Origin: an uncultured Eubacteriales bacterium
GTDB lineage: Bacteria > Bacillota > Clostridia > Tissierellales > Peptoniphilaceae
Length of the DNA stretch: 64,000 nt
NCBI GenBank assembly: GCA_900539725.1
Contig: UQDI01000008.1
Location: 1 to 64,000, forward strand
Direction: 5' to 3'
A model generated the notes under the pieces. The model ran no database searches, was not told the DNA's origin, and saw only the letters and a list, made by a program, of their open reading frames with translations. A program made the position numbers and the translations under genes. Each line of letters begins with the position of its first letter. Within the stretch, counting starts at the first letter, position 1. Of this stretch, positions 16,895 through 25,845 are shown one piece after another.

Positions 16895-18472
16895 ATGGCA
16901 GAGATTAGAGAGAATAACGAGACGGCTCAAAGAGCTGAGCTATATAGGAAGATCTGGTCCATCGCAGACGATGTGCGCGGCGCTGTCGATGGCTGGGACT
17001 TTAAACAATACATACTAGGCATACTTTTTTATCGCTTTATATCAGAGAATATCACAGAATTTTTTAACGTGGCAGAGCACGAAGCAGGCGACCCAGACTT
17101 TGACTACGCTCAGATAAGTGACGAAGAGGCAGAAAAGTATTTTAGACCAAATACAGTTGAAGACAAAGGCTTCTTTATATTGCCAAGTCAATTATTTGAA
17201 AATGTCGTTAAAGATGCGGGCACTAATGAAGACCTGAACACAGACCTTGCTAATATTTTTAAAGCCATAGAAGCAAGTGCCATCGGTTTTAGGTCTGAAG
17301 ATGACATAAAAGGACTTTTTGAAGATGTTGACACTACTAGTAATAAACTTGGCGCAACAGTTGCCGAAAAGAATAAAAGGCTTAGAGATATTTTAAATGG
17401 TATAGCCAGCATAAACTTTGGTCGCTTCGAAGATAACGATATAGATGCCTTTGGTGATGCCTACCTTTATTTAATCTCGAACTACGCAAGTAACGCAGGA
17501 AAGTCAGGCGGAGAATTTTTTACGCCACAAACAGTTTCAAAATTACTCGCAAGACTTGTTATGCAAGGCAAGACAGCCATAAACAAGGTGTATGATCCTA
17601 CATGTGGCAGTGGGAGTCTACTTTTACAAATGAAAAAGCAGTTTGATGCACATATCATAGACGAAGGCTTCTTTGGTCAAGAGATAAACATGACAAATTT
17701 TAACCTTTGCCGTATGAATATGTTTTTGCACAATGTTAATTACAATAACTTTTCTATCAAAAGAGGAGACACTTTATTAAATCCGCTTCATAATGATGAA
17801 AAACCATTCGATGCCATAGTTTCAAATCCGCCATACTCAATCAAGTGGGTTGGTGACAAGGATCCGACACTGATTAATGACGTGCGTTTCGCACCAGCAG
17901 GCAAGCTCGCTCCTAAGTCATACGCTGACTACGCCTTTATTATGCACGCACTTAGCTACCTTTCAAGCAAGGGCAGAGCAGCCATAGTCTGCTTCCCGGG
18001 TATTTTTTATCGTAAAGGCGCCGAAAAAACAATCCGTAAGTATTTAGTTGACAATAATTTCATAGACTGCGTTATACAGCTGCCAGAAAACCTTTTCTTT
18101 GGCACATCCATCGCCACTTGCGTTTTAGTTATGGCGAAGAATAAGACAGAGAACAAAATTTTATTCATAGATGCTTCAAAAGAATTTAAAAAAGAAACAA
18201 ATAACAATATATTAGAAGATAAAAACATTGACAATATTTTAAACGAGTTTGTCGATAGAAAAGAAGTAGAATACTTCTCGAGATACGTCGATGTTAAGGA
18301 AGTGGAAGATAACGACTATAACCTGTCAGTTTCTACTTACGTTGAAAAAGAAGACACTAGAGAGAAAATCGATATAAAAGTACTTAATAAAGAGCTAGAA
18401 GAGACCGTTAAAAAGATTGATGAGCTAAGAGCTTCGATAGATGCAATAGTTAAGGAGCTTGAAGATGAGTAA
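16895..18472 (+). CDS. hsdM: Type I restriction-modification DNA methyltransferase HsdM
   Basis: A 525-residue N6-adenine methyltransferase subunit. The N-terminal HsdM_N domain (about 1-150) begins with the typical [27 protein letters not shown] ([16 protein letters not shown] visible). The S-adenosylmethionine motif is [12 protein letters not shown] near residue 235 and the catalytic motif is NPPYSIKW near 311. It acts as M2S with HsdS and as R2M2S with HsdR. ATG 16895 follows AAGGAGAG; the upstream in-frame ATG at 16865 lies in the leader. The sequence resembles the IC (EcoR124) subgroup. It overlaps the next gene by 8 nt. Confidence 0.95.
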   Translation: MAEIRENNETAQRAELYRKIWSIADDVRGAVDGWDFKQYILGILFYRFISENITEFFNVAEHEAGDPDFDYAQISDEEAEKYFRPNTVEDKGFFILPSQLFENVVKDAGTNEDLNTDLANIFKAIEASAIGFRSEDDIKGLFEDVDTTSNKLGATVAEKNKRLRDILNGIASINFGRFEDNDIDAFGDAYLYLISNYASNAGKSGGEFFTPQTVSKLLARLVMQGKTAINKVYDPTCGSGSLLLQMKKQFDAHIIDEGFFGQEINMTNFNLCRMNMFLHNVNYNNFSIKRGDTLLNPLHNDEKPFDAIVSNPPYSIKWVGDKDPTLINDVRFAPAGKLAPKSYADYAFIMHALSYLSSKGRAAIVCFPGIFYRKGAEKTIRKYLVDNNFIDCVIQLPENLFFGTSIATCVLVMAKNKTENKILFIDASKEFKKETNNNILEDKNIDNILNEFVDRKEVEYFSRYVDVKEVEDNDYNLSVSTYVEKEDTREKIDIKVLNKELEETVKKIDELRASIDAIVKELEDE

Positions 18473-19496
18473 AATAGAAAATAACAATTTTTTAGTTTAT
18501 AATTTACCAGATGAGAATATAAATATAGACGTATTTATAAAAGATGAAGACATATGGGTAACTCAAAAAACTATGTCTGAACTTTTTGGTATAGATAGAA
18601 CTGGTATAAGCAGACACTTAAAAAACATATTTTCTGAAGGAGAATTAGAAGAAGATATGGTATGTGCAAATTTTGCACATACCACTGAACATGGTGCAAT
18701 TCAAGGAAAAACACAAGTTCAAACATCCAAGTACTATAATTTAGATGCTATAATTTCTGTTGGATATAGAGTTAATTCTAATAAAGCAACAAAATTTAGA
18801 ATATGGGCGACATCAGTTCTTAAAGAATATATGCAAAAGGGATTCGTTCTTGATGACGAGAGACTTAAGCAAGGAGAAAGAATTTTTAAAGAAGACTACT
18901 TTAAAGAGCTTTTAGAAAGAGTTCGCTCAATAAGAGCTAGCGAGAGAAGAATTTGGCAACAAATTACAGATATATTCGCAGAGTGTAGCATCGACTACAA
19001 TAAAAATTCTCAGATTACAAAAGATTTTTACTCTATGGTACAAAATAAGTTTCACTATGCCATAACTGGGAAAACTGCAGCAGAGATAATAGATACTTCA
19101 GCAGATTATACTAAAAATAATATGGGTCTTATGACATGGAAAAATGCACCAAATGGAAGGATATTAAAATCTGATGTAACTGTAGCAAAGAATTATTTAA
19201 GTGAAAAACAAATAAAAAAATTAGAAAGACTAGTAAGCGGTTTTTTTGATTATATAGAAGATTTAATAGATAATAAGAACACCTTTACAATGGAAGAGTT
19301 TGCAAATAGTGTTAATGAGTTTTTAGAATTTAGAAAATATAAGATATTGAATGATAAAGGAAAAGTAAGCAAATATGATGCTGATCAAAAAGCTAAAAAT
19401 GAATATGATGAATTTAATAAGTATCAAAAAATTATATCTGATTTTGACAAAAATATTTTAAAAAATTCAGCTTTAAAGGAGTTAAGTGATGAATAA
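18465..19496 (+). CDS. rhuM: RhuM-family protein
   Basis: A 343-residue member of the RhuM ('virulence protein RhuM') family. An N-terminal DNA-binding-like region has the hallmark [25 protein letters not shown]. The core follows with [40 protein letters not shown] and [21 protein letters not shown]. The biochemical role is not established. RhuM genes are often found inside type I R-M loci, as here between hsdM and hsdS. The gene is more A+T-rich than hsdM. A perfect 12-bp inverted repeat (18659-18683) lies in its coding sequence. AAGGAG precedes ATG 18465, within the end of hsdM. Confidence 0.88.
   Translation: MSKIENNNFLVYNLPDENINIDVFIKDEDIWVTQKTMSELFGIDRTGISRHLKNIFSEGELEEDMVCANFAHTTEHGAIQGKTQVQTSKYYNLDAIISVGYRVNSNKATKFRIWATSVLKEYMQKGFVLDDERLKQGERIFKEDYFKELLERVRSIRASERRIWQQITDIFAECSIDYNKNSQITKDFYSMVQNKFHYAITGKTAAEIIDTSADYTKNNMGLMTWKNAPNGRILKSDVTVAKNYLSEKQIKKLERLVSGFFDYIEDLIDNKNTFTMEEFANSVNEFLEFRKYKILNDKGKVSKYDADQKAKNEYDEFNKYQKIISDFDKNILKNSALKELSDE
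18659..18683. repeat. Perfect 12-bp inverted repeat inside rhuM
   Basis: GGTATGTGCAAA and TTTGCACATACC are perfect complements separated by one T. The palindrome encodes MVCANFAHT of RhuM, at a spot that seems variable among RhuM proteins. It could be an operator or a mobile palindromic insertion. Confidence 0.8.
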
Positions 19497-19629
19497 TATA
19501 AATCTTTTAAGATTTAACTATAATTTTATAGCTCAAAACAATTTAGTGTTAAACGAAAATACAGTTGTTCGGAAATTTCGAACAGCTGCTGAAGCTAATT
19601 CAATTTTAAAGGAGCAAAACTATGAGTAA
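19489..19629 (+). CDS. Possible 46-residue ORF between rhuM and hsdS
   Basis: An open frame of 46 codons that begins within the rhuM stop region (ATG 19489, 8-nt overlap, with AAAGGAG upstream) and ends 8 bases into hsdS. The position suggests a coupled small protein. The segment NENTVVRKFRTAAE resembles the stretch found in many RhuM proteins after the helix-turn-helix region, so it could be a fragment left by recombination. It contains the hairpin at 19562-19588. No family is recognised for the whole peptide; it may simply be non-coding spacer. Confidence 0.4.
   Translation: MNNINLLRFNYNFIAQNNLVLNENTVVRKFRTAAEANSILKEQNYE
19562..19588 (+). repeat. Hairpin 33 bases upstream of the hsdS start
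   Basis: CAGTTGTTCG and CGAACAGCTG can form a 10-bp stem with one G-U pair and a 7-nt loop (GAAATTT). No T tract follows, so it is not a terminator. It lies in the rhuM-hsdS junction and might affect hsdS expression or mark a recombination site. Confidence 0.6.
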
Positions 19630-21505
19630 AATAGATGAAATGCTAAAAAATGAAAAAGTTGAATGGAAAAAGCTTGGGAAAGTTTGTGAATTTAAGAGAG
19701 GAAAGTCAATAACTAAGAAAAATGTTAAGGAAGGAAATATTCCAGTTATCGCAGGAGGACAGAAACCAGCTTATTATCATAGTGAATTTAATAGGTCAGG
19801 TCAAACTATAACAGTAGCTGGAAGTGGAGCTTATGCAGGATTTTTAGGATTTTGGGAAGAACCAATTTTTTTAAGCGATGCCTTTTCAATAGAGACATGT
19901 GATTTATTAAACAAAAAATATTTATACTATTATCTATTAAATATGCAAGATAAAATATATGACTTAAAAAAAGGCAGCGGAATACCTCACGTATATGGCG
20001 AAGATATGGCAAGGCTGATGATAGCGATTCCCTCATTAAAAACTCAAGAAAAAATTGCAAAAACACTTGACAAATTCACAAATTATGTTACAGAATTACA
20101 GTCAGAATTACAGTCAGAATTACAGTCAAGAAATAAACAGTATGAGTATTATAGAGATAAATTATTGAGTGAAGAGTACTTAAGTAAAGTGTTAAATAAT
20201 TATGATTTGTATAAATATGAATTAAGAGAAACAACTTTAGGTGATTTAGCACAAGTAAACAGAGGAGCATCACCAAGACCTATTTCAAATTTCATAACTA
20301 ATTCAGAAGATGGCGTACCATGGATAAAAATATCTGATGCTGGATTAAATTCAAAATATATAAACCAAACAATACAAAGAATAACTAGAGAAGGTGCAAA
20401 AAAATCTAGATTACTAAAAAAAGGCGATTTTATAATTTCTAATTCAATGAGTTACGGAAGACCTTATATACTCGCTATAGAAGGATGTATACATGACGGT
20501 TGGGCATCAATTAGTGAATATGAAGAAAATTTAAATTCTGATTTTTTATATCATTATTTAAATTCAAATAAAGTACAAAACTATTGGCTAAAAAAGATGA
20601 ATACTTCGTCTGTTAGCAATTTAAACTCTGATATTATTAAGTCTCTTCCTATTCCATTAATAGATAAAAATTTACAAGCAAAAATTGCAGAAATTCTTGA
20701 TAAATTTCAAGCCATTACTCAAGATATAAGTGGATCACTTCCCGATGAAATTGAAAAAAGAGAAAAGCAATATGAATACTATCGTGATAAACTCCTAACA
20801 TTCGACACTGAACGTACTAGGGGGGGGTACCAAGTATTAAGTAGTGACTATATAAGTCTATTGACCCAAGCAGGAGCTTTAGTCGGAGTAAATATTTTTG
20901 AATTAGAAGAAAAATCTCTTGGTGAAATTGCTAAAGTGACTAAACTTGCTGGTTATGAATTTACTAAATATGTGAATTATAAAGAAGACGGAAACATAAT
21001 TGCGCTAAGAGGTTTAAATGTAAAAAAAGGAAAAATTGTTTTAAATGACGTAAAATACATTGATGGAAGCGATTTATCTAAACTTACTAGAAGTAAATTA
21101 ATGAAAGATGATATTTTGTTTACTTACGTGGGCACTATTGGCGAAGTGGGTTTAGTTGATCTAAACGATAAATATTATTTAGCACCAAATGTAGCTATGA
21201 TAAGGATAACAGAATATGATATTATTTCAAAATATTTGATTTATTTATTTCAAACTAACTCATTTAAGCATAAACAAATAAACAAATGGCTAGAAGCATC
21301 ATCAATGAAAAATTTAACTATGGAAAATATTAGAAAGTTTAAAATATTAATCCCACCATTACCAATTCAAGAATATATTGTATCCATGCTTGATAAATTT
21401 GAGGCAATAAGCCAATCAACTACTGAGGGCTTAAGGCACGAGATTGAATTACGCGAAAAACAATATGAGTACTACAGGGAAAAACTATTGACATTTGAAA
21501 AATAA
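19622..21505 (+). CDS. hsdS: Type I R-M specificity subunit HsdS with three recognition modules
   Basis: A 627-residue specificity subunit; normal HsdS proteins have about 400 residues and two target-recognition domains. Three modules are visible: about 1-183, 184-399 and 403-627. Each ends in the same helix signature (NKQYEYYRDKLL at 171-182, EKQYEYYRDKLLTF at 381-394, EKQYEYYREKLLTF near the end), preceded by a KIA..LDKF-type segment. The linker of module 1 has ELQS three times (12-bp DNA repeats). A G8 tract at codons 400-402 lies exactly between modules 2 and 3; a one-base slip ends the protein at 405 or 407 residues. The gene is more A+T-rich than hsdM and hsdR. AAAGGAG precedes the ATG. 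Confidence 0.92.
   Translation: MSKIDEMLKNEKVEWKKLGKVCEFKRGKSITKKNVKEGNIPVIAGGQKPAYYHSEFNRSGQTITVAGSGAYAGFLGFWEEPIFLSDAFSIETCDLLNKKYLYYYLLNMQDKIYDLKKGSGIPHVYGEDMARLMIAIPSLKTQEKIAKTLDKFTNYVTELQSELQSELQSRNKQYEYYRDKLLSEEYLSKVLNNYDLYKYELRETTLGDLAQVNRGASPRPISNFITNSEDGVPWIKISDAGLNSKYINQTIQRITREGAKKSRLLKKGDFIISNSMSYGRPYILAIEGCIHDGWASISEYEENLNSDFLYHYLNSNKVQNYWLKKMNTSSVSNLNSDIIKSLPIPLIDKNLQAKIAEILDKFQAITQDISGSLPDEIEKREKQYEYYRDKLLTFDTERTRGGYQVLSSDYISLLTQAGALVGVNIFELEEKSLGEIAKVTKLAGYEFTKYVNYKEDGNIIALRGLNVKKGKIVLNDVKYIDGSDLSKLTRSKLMKDDILFTYVGTIGEVGLVDLNDKYYLAPNVAMIRITEYDIISKYLIYLFQTNSFKHKQINKWLEASSMKNLTMENIRKFKILIPPLPIQEYIVSMLDKFEAISQSTTEGLRHEIELREKQYEYYREKLLTFEK
20093..20128 (+). repeat. Three tandem 12-bp repeats in hsdS (ELQS linker)
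   Basis: GAATTACAGTCA occurs three times head to tail without a mismatch and encodes ELQS-ELQS-ELQS in the helix joining modules 1 and 2. In EcoR124I and its variants, two or three copies of a 12-bp repeat (TAEL) in the same place set the spacer length of the recognised DNA. Confidence 0.95.
20820..20827 (+). repeat. G8 homopolymer in hsdS, candidate phase-variation tract
   Basis: Eight G residues (after CGTACTA, before TACC) in an A+T-rich gene. The present frame reads R-G-G-Y and continues into module 3. Seven G would give R-G-G-T-K-Y-stop and nine G would give R-G-G-V-P-S-I-K-stop. Confidence 0.85.
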
Positions 21506-21518
21506 ATGAGGTGATTTT

Positions 21519-24500
21519 ATGAGCGAAGAATTAAAAAACTATGGCTCGTCTGCCATTGCCGAGATGACGGGCGGCATCATACTAGCTAAGTATGAAAAAG
21601 AAAGTTCGGCTCATGACAAGGCATACCAAAGCGAGGCAGATCTTGAGAGGGAGCTGATTGAAAATTTAATTTCTCAAGGCTATGAAAGATTCAAGGCAAG
21701 CTCGAATGAAGACCTTTACAGGAATTTGAGAGACAAGATTGAAAAATTAAATAAGGTTTTATTTACTGATGATGAGTGGAGACGCTTTCTCACTGAGTAT
21801 CTTGATGCACCTAATGATGGTATTGTCGAAAAAACTAGAAAAATTCAAGAGAACTACATCTACGACTTTAAGTTTGATAACGGTGATTTAAAAAACATTA
21901 AAATCATTGACAAGAAAAATATTCATAATAATTATATGCAAGTGATGAATCAATTTAGTGTTGATGGTAGGCATAAGAACAGGTATGACGTTACTATACT
22001 TGTCAATGGTTTACCTCTAGTTCATATCGAGCTTAAAAAGCGTGGCGTGAGCATGCATGAAGCTTTTGATCAAATTCATAAATATTCTAAAGAGAGCTTC
22101 AACATTAACAATTCTTTATATAAGTTTGTACAAATTTTTGTTATATCTAACGGTACATTAACGAGGTATTTTGCGAACACTCTTGAGAGAAATAAAAATA
22201 ATTACGAGTTCACTTGTGAGTGGGCTGACGCCAAGAACAAGGCCATCCACGACCTTGTTGACTTCACTAAGACTTTTTTCGAGAAGAGGGTTATCTTAGA
22301 GGTATTAACTAAGTACTGTGTATTTAACTCGCAAAACACTCTTATGATTATGAGGCCATATCAAATCGCGGCGACTGAGAGGATTCTTTGGAAGATTAAG
22401 TCATCTCATGAAAGTAAAAGCTATGGCTCAGCTGCGGCTGGTGGCTTTATCTGGCACACGACTGGTTCTGGTAAAACGCTAACTTCATTTAAAACGGCTA
22501 GACTTGCGACTGACTTGGACTTCATCGATAAAGTTTTCTTCGTTGTTGATAGAAAAGATTTGGACTACCAAACTATGAATGAATATAAAAAATTTCAAGA
22601 GGACTCTGTCAATGGTAGCAAAGATACTAAAGAGTTAAAGAAGTCCATCGAGAAGGATGATAACAGGATAGTAGTTACTACCATTCAAAAGCTTAATGAA
22701 TTTGTTAAAAAATATCCTGAACATGAGATTTATGACAAAGAGTGTGTACTTATATATGACGAGTGCCACCGCTCACAATTTGGCGATGCGCAAAAAAATA
22801 TTAGAAGAAGTTTTAAAAAGTACTACCAATTCGGATTTACTGGTACGCCAATATTTGCTGAAAACTCATTAACAGGCGAGACAACATCGTCTATATTTGG
22901 TGCTCAGCTGCACTCGTATGTAATTACTGACGCGATTCGTGACGGAAAAGTTCTGAAATTTAAGGTTGACTACAACAATATTAAGAGCAAGTTCAAAGAG
23001 GCTGAAAAAGAAAGTGACGAGAAGGAACTTAAGAAGTATGAAAATAAAATGCTTCTTCATCCTGAGAGAATATCAGAAATCACTAAATATATTTTGGATA
23101 TATATGACACAAAAACTCACAGAAACGTTTGTTACGAAAGAAAAGAGAAAAGGCTCAATGGTTTTAATGCGATGTTTGCGGTACAAAGCGTTGAAGCAGC
23201 GAAATTATATTACGAAGAGTTTGAAAAGCAGCAAATGGATTTGCCTGAGGATAAAAAATTAAAGGTCGCTAGTATATTTAGCTTTCAAGCTAATGAAGAG
23301 CAAGCATCCATCGGGGAAATAGCTGATGAAAATTTCAATCCAAGTGCGATGAACTCGAGTGCAAAAGAGTTTTTGGACAGGATAATTGCTGACTATAACA
23401 AAAGCTTCGGAACTAATTACTCAACTGAAGCGGGCGAGTTCCAAAACTATTATAAAGATTTGTCAAGAAGGGTTAAGGAGAAGGAAGTCGATTTGCTTAT
23501 AGTTGTCGGCATGTTCTTAACAGGTTTTGACGCACCTACACTTAATACACTTTTTGTTGATAAAAATCTTAGGTATCACGGACTTATTCAAGCATTCTCA
23601 AGGACTAACCGTATATTAAATAAGGTAAAAGCCTTTGGCAACATCGTTTGCTTTAGGGATTTAGAGAAAGCGACTGAGGATGCAATCAAAACTTTTGGCG
23701 ATGAGAACAGTGTAAACATTATCTTAGAAAATAGTTTTGAGGACTATATGAATGGATTTAAAGATAAAGATAGTGGTAAGGTGATTAAAGGCTACATCGA
23801 AATATCTAATGAGCTTGTTCAAAAATTCCCTGAACCAACTGAGATAGAGCTTGACGCAGATAAAAAAGAATTTGTTCAATTGTTTGGAGAGCTACTTAAG
23901 TCTGAGAACATCTTGAGAAACTTCGATGAGTTTCAAAATGTTGACAAGATTATATCCGAAAGACTTATGCAGGACATGAAGAGCGTCTATGTTGATATTA
24001 GAGAGAATATTACTAAGAGAAGAAATTATGATGATGCACAAAAAACCGATATTGACTTCTCTGACGTTGAGTTTCAAATCGATTTACTAAAGACTGATGA
24101 GATCAATCTTGATTACATTCTTAAGCTTATACTTGAAAAGTACAAAGAGCACGATGATATAGAAGTCATTAAAGCTGAGGTTAAAAGAGCTATTAGATCA
24201 AGTCTTGGTACTAGAGCTAAGGAAGAACTTATCATGAGCTATATTAATTCGACTAGGCTTTCTGAGCTAAAGACTAATGACGATATAGTCGAAAGCTTCT
24301 ATGAATTTGCTAGAAAAGAAAAGGCAAAGAACGTTGATGAACTAATTAGTGAAGAGAGACTAAATAATGATGCAAAACGCTTTATAGAAAAGTCCATCGC
24401 CAAAGGATATGTTGATTACGCTGGCGATGAGCTTGACAGTATACTACCTCCAACATCAAGACGCGGCGGACTAAGAGAGAAGAAAAAGGGCGAAGTACTT

Positions 24501-24542
24501 GCTAAGATTGATGCTATAGTTAATATATTCGTAGGAATTTAA
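21519..24542 (+). CDS. hsdR: Type I restriction endonuclease subunit HsdR
   Basis: A 1,007-residue motor and nuclease subunit. The N-terminal nuclease domain contains the PD-(D/E)xK motif (RYDVTILVNGLPLVHIELKKRG; HIELKK near residue 170). The translocase has Walker A HTTGSGKTLTSFK (near 315), DECH box YDECHRSQFG (near 411), and FGFTGTP and DAPTLNTLFVDKNLRYHGLIQAFSRTNRI further on (only the family-typical part FSRTNRI is cited as motif VI). A C-terminal helical domain binds the methyltransferase. The length matches the IC subgroup. It is intact, starts after GAGGTG and is 13 bases downstream of hsdS. Confidence 0.95.
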   Translation: MSEELKNYGSSAIAEMTGGIILAKYEKESSAHDKAYQSEADLERELIENLISQGYERFKASSNEDLYRNLRDKIEKLNKVLFTDDEWRRFLTEYLDAPNDGIVEKTRKIQENYIYDFKFDNGDLKNIKIIDKKNIHNNYMQVMNQFSVDGRHKNRYDVTILVNGLPLVHIELKKRGVSMHEAFDQIHKYSKESFNINNSLYKFVQIFVISNGTLTRYFANTLERNKNNYEFTCEWADAKNKAIHDLVDFTKTFFEKRVILEVLTKYCVFNSQNTLMIMRPYQIAATERILWKIKSSHESKSYGSAAAGGFIWHTTGSGKTLTSFKTARLATDLDFIDKVFFVVDRKDLDYQTMNEYKKFQEDSVNGSKDTKELKKSIEKDDNRIVVTTIQKLNEFVKKYPEHEIYDKECVLIYDECHRSQFGDAQKNIRRSFKKYYQFGFTGTPIFAENSLTGETTSSIFGAQLHSYVITDAIRDGKVLKFKVDYNNIKSKFKEAEKESDEKELKKYENKMLLHPERISEITKYILDIYDTKTHRNVCYERKEKRLNGFNAMFAVQSVEAAKLYYEEFEKQQMDLPEDKKLKVASIFSFQANEEQASIGEIADENFNPSAMNSSAKEFLDRIIADYNKSFGTNYSTEAGEFQNYYKDLSRRVKEKEVDLLIVVGMFLTGFDAPTLNTLFVDKNLRYHGLIQAFSRTNRILNKVKAFGNIVCFRDLEKATEDAIKTFGDENSVNIILENSFEDYMNGFKDKDSGKVIKGYIEISNELVQKFPEPTEIELDADKKEFVQLFGELLKSENILRNFDEFQNVDKIISERLMQDMKSVYVDIRENITKRRNYDDAQKTDIDFSDVEFQIDLLKTDEINLDYILKLILEKYKEHDDIEVIKAEVKRAIRSSLGTRAKEELIMSYINSTRLSELKTNDDIVESFYEFARKEKAKNVDELISEERLNNDAKRFIEKSIAKGYVDYAGDELDSILPPTSRRGGLREKKKGEVLAKIDAIVNIFVGI

Positions 24543-24552
24543 TGTGAAAAAG

Positions 24553-24581
24553 ATTCGTGGGCAAGTCTCACGAATTTTTTT
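24553..24581 (+). terminator. Terminator of the type I R-M operon
   Basis: A 7-bp stem ATTCGTG / CACGAAT with a 9-nt loop is followed by seven T residues. It lies 11 bases after the hsdR stop. Confidence 0.85.
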
Positions 24582-24591
24582 ATGCAATTTA

Positions 24592-24600
24592 TGATATAAT
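24592..24600 (+). promoter_or_regulatory. Extended -10 promoter for the hydrolase gene cluster
   Basis: TGATATAAT (TATAAT at 24595-24600) lies 20 bases before ATG 24621, with AAAGGGGG as ribosome binding site. No clear -35 is visible. Confidence 0.65.
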
Positions 24601-24620
24601 TAATAAAAGGGGGTCATAGT

Positions 24621-25358
24621 ATGAAGATCAATCTCATGTCTTTAGCTTTTAAGACTAGGGACACTGAACATAACAAAAAAACAATTATAAAATCAATGCG
24701 CGAATACGCTCAAAAGGCGGACCTACTTGTCTTTGGTGAATCGTTCCTACATGGCTTTGAGGCTCTGTCTTGGGACTACGAAAAGGACAACGCCATCGGC
24801 ATAGGTCTAGATGGTGATATTATTAAGGAAATAAAAATGGCTGCGAGGGAAAATTCTATTGCGGTGAGCTTTGGCATGATTGAAAAAGCGGATGAAGCTC
24901 TTTACTCATCGCAAATCACCATTGATAAGACTGGCGAGGTCATAGATGTCTTTAGACGCGCCTCGGATGGCTGGAAGGAGCCAATAGCGGACGCTCACTA
25001 CAAGGAGGGCGAAGGCATTCACACATTTACTTTTGAAGGAAAGAAAATTCTAGTTGGCATATGCGGCGACTTTTGGCACGAAGAGCTTATAGAAAAGGCG
25101 GGAGCCATTGAGAAAGATCTAGTGCTTTGGCCGGTTTACACGGACTTCGAGCCGCACGTTTGGAACGAAGAAGAAAAGTTTGAGTACGCAAAACAGGCGG
25201 CTAAACTGAAGGCGCCTGTCTTGTATGTGAACTCGGTCTGCTACGATTTTGACGAGCCATATATATCAAAGGGCGGCGCGTGTCATTTTTGTGACGGTGA
25301 AATTATTAAAGAAGTTCCATCGGGCGCTGAGGCTGTTCTAGCCATTGATATAGCTTAA
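24621..25358 (+). CDS. Carbon-nitrogen hydrolase (nitrilase superfamily)
   Basis: A 245-residue nitrilase-superfamily amidohydrolase. The catalytic triad is E40 (LLVFGESF), a lysine most likely K119 (ASDGWKEP) and C148 (ILVGICGDFWHEE). The usual lysine motif KxxL is replaced by GWKEP, as in a subset of clostridial members. The substrate cannot be told; small amides, beta-alanine-type compounds and omega-amides are all possible. It is the first gene of a short operon with an FMN-binding protein and an AlkD-like protein, spaced 9 and 4 bases apart. Confidence 0.85.
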   Translation: MKINLMSLAFKTRDTEHNKKTIIKSMREYAQKADLLVFGESFLHGFEALSWDYEKDNAIGIGLDGDIIKEIKMAARENSIAVSFGMIEKADEALYSSQITIDKTGEVIDVFRRASDGWKEPIADAHYKEGEGIHTFTFEGKKILVGICGDFWHEELIEKAGAIEKDLVLWPVYTDFEPHVWNEEEKFEYAKQAAKLKAPVLYVNSVCYDFDEPYISKGGACHFCDGEIIKEVPSGAEAVLAIDIA

Positions 25359-25367
25359 GGAGGACAT

Positions 25368-25841
25368 ATGAGAAGAAAAGATAGAGAAGTAAACGATATA
25401 AATGAAATACTTAGGATAATGAAGGACTGCGACGATGTAGTGCTTGCATTTAATGATGAAAGCTACCCATACATCTTGGCTGTGAACTTTGGTGTAAGTG
25501 AAAATGGCGGCGAGATCACTTTATACATTCATGGCGCGACTGAAGGAAAGAAGTATGATTATCTTAAGGACGGGGCGGCTGTGAGCTTCCAAATGAGCAC
25601 TAATCACAAGCTTATCATGGACAAGGAGCGCGGCTACTGCACTATGAATTACGAATCAATCATAGGTAGGGGCGAGGTTTATGAACTTCATGATTATGAT
25701 GAAAAAGAGGCTGCACTTGAAGTTTTAGTGCAAAAGTATCATATACCGAGCGAAAAATTTGTTTATGCAAGGGCCGCTATACCTAGGACACGCGTTTTTA
25801 AAATTTGCGTGAAAGACTTAACTTGCAAGGCAAAGGCGTAA
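25368..25841 (+). CDS. Pyridoxamine 5'-phosphate oxidase-like FMN-binding protein
   Basis: A 157-residue split-barrel protein. The N-terminus MRRKDREVNDINEILRIMKDCDDVVLAFNDE (of which MRRKDREV is diagnostic) and the segment PYILAVNFGVSENGGEITLYIHGATEGKKYDYLKDGA (IYFHGA-like IHGATEGKK) match the NimA/PNPOx-related group that binds FMN. Some relatives inactivate nitroimidazoles; this cannot be claimed here. It follows AAGGAGGA and is cotranscribed with the upstream hydrolase. Confidence 0.85.
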   Translation: MRRKDREVNDINEILRIMKDCDDVVLAFNDESYPYILAVNFGVSENGGEITLYIHGATEGKKYDYLKDGAAVSFQMSTNHKLIMDKERGYCTMNYESIIGRGEVYELHDYDEKEAALEVLVQKYHIPSEKFVYARAAIPRTRVFKICVKDLTCKAKA

Positions 25842-25845
25842 AACG

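Noticed and set aside
21360..21505. Invertible DNA (recombinase-switched hsdS cassettes)
   Set aside because: No second partial hsdS in inverse orientation and no recombinase gene lies in the locus; the three modules are in direct orientation.
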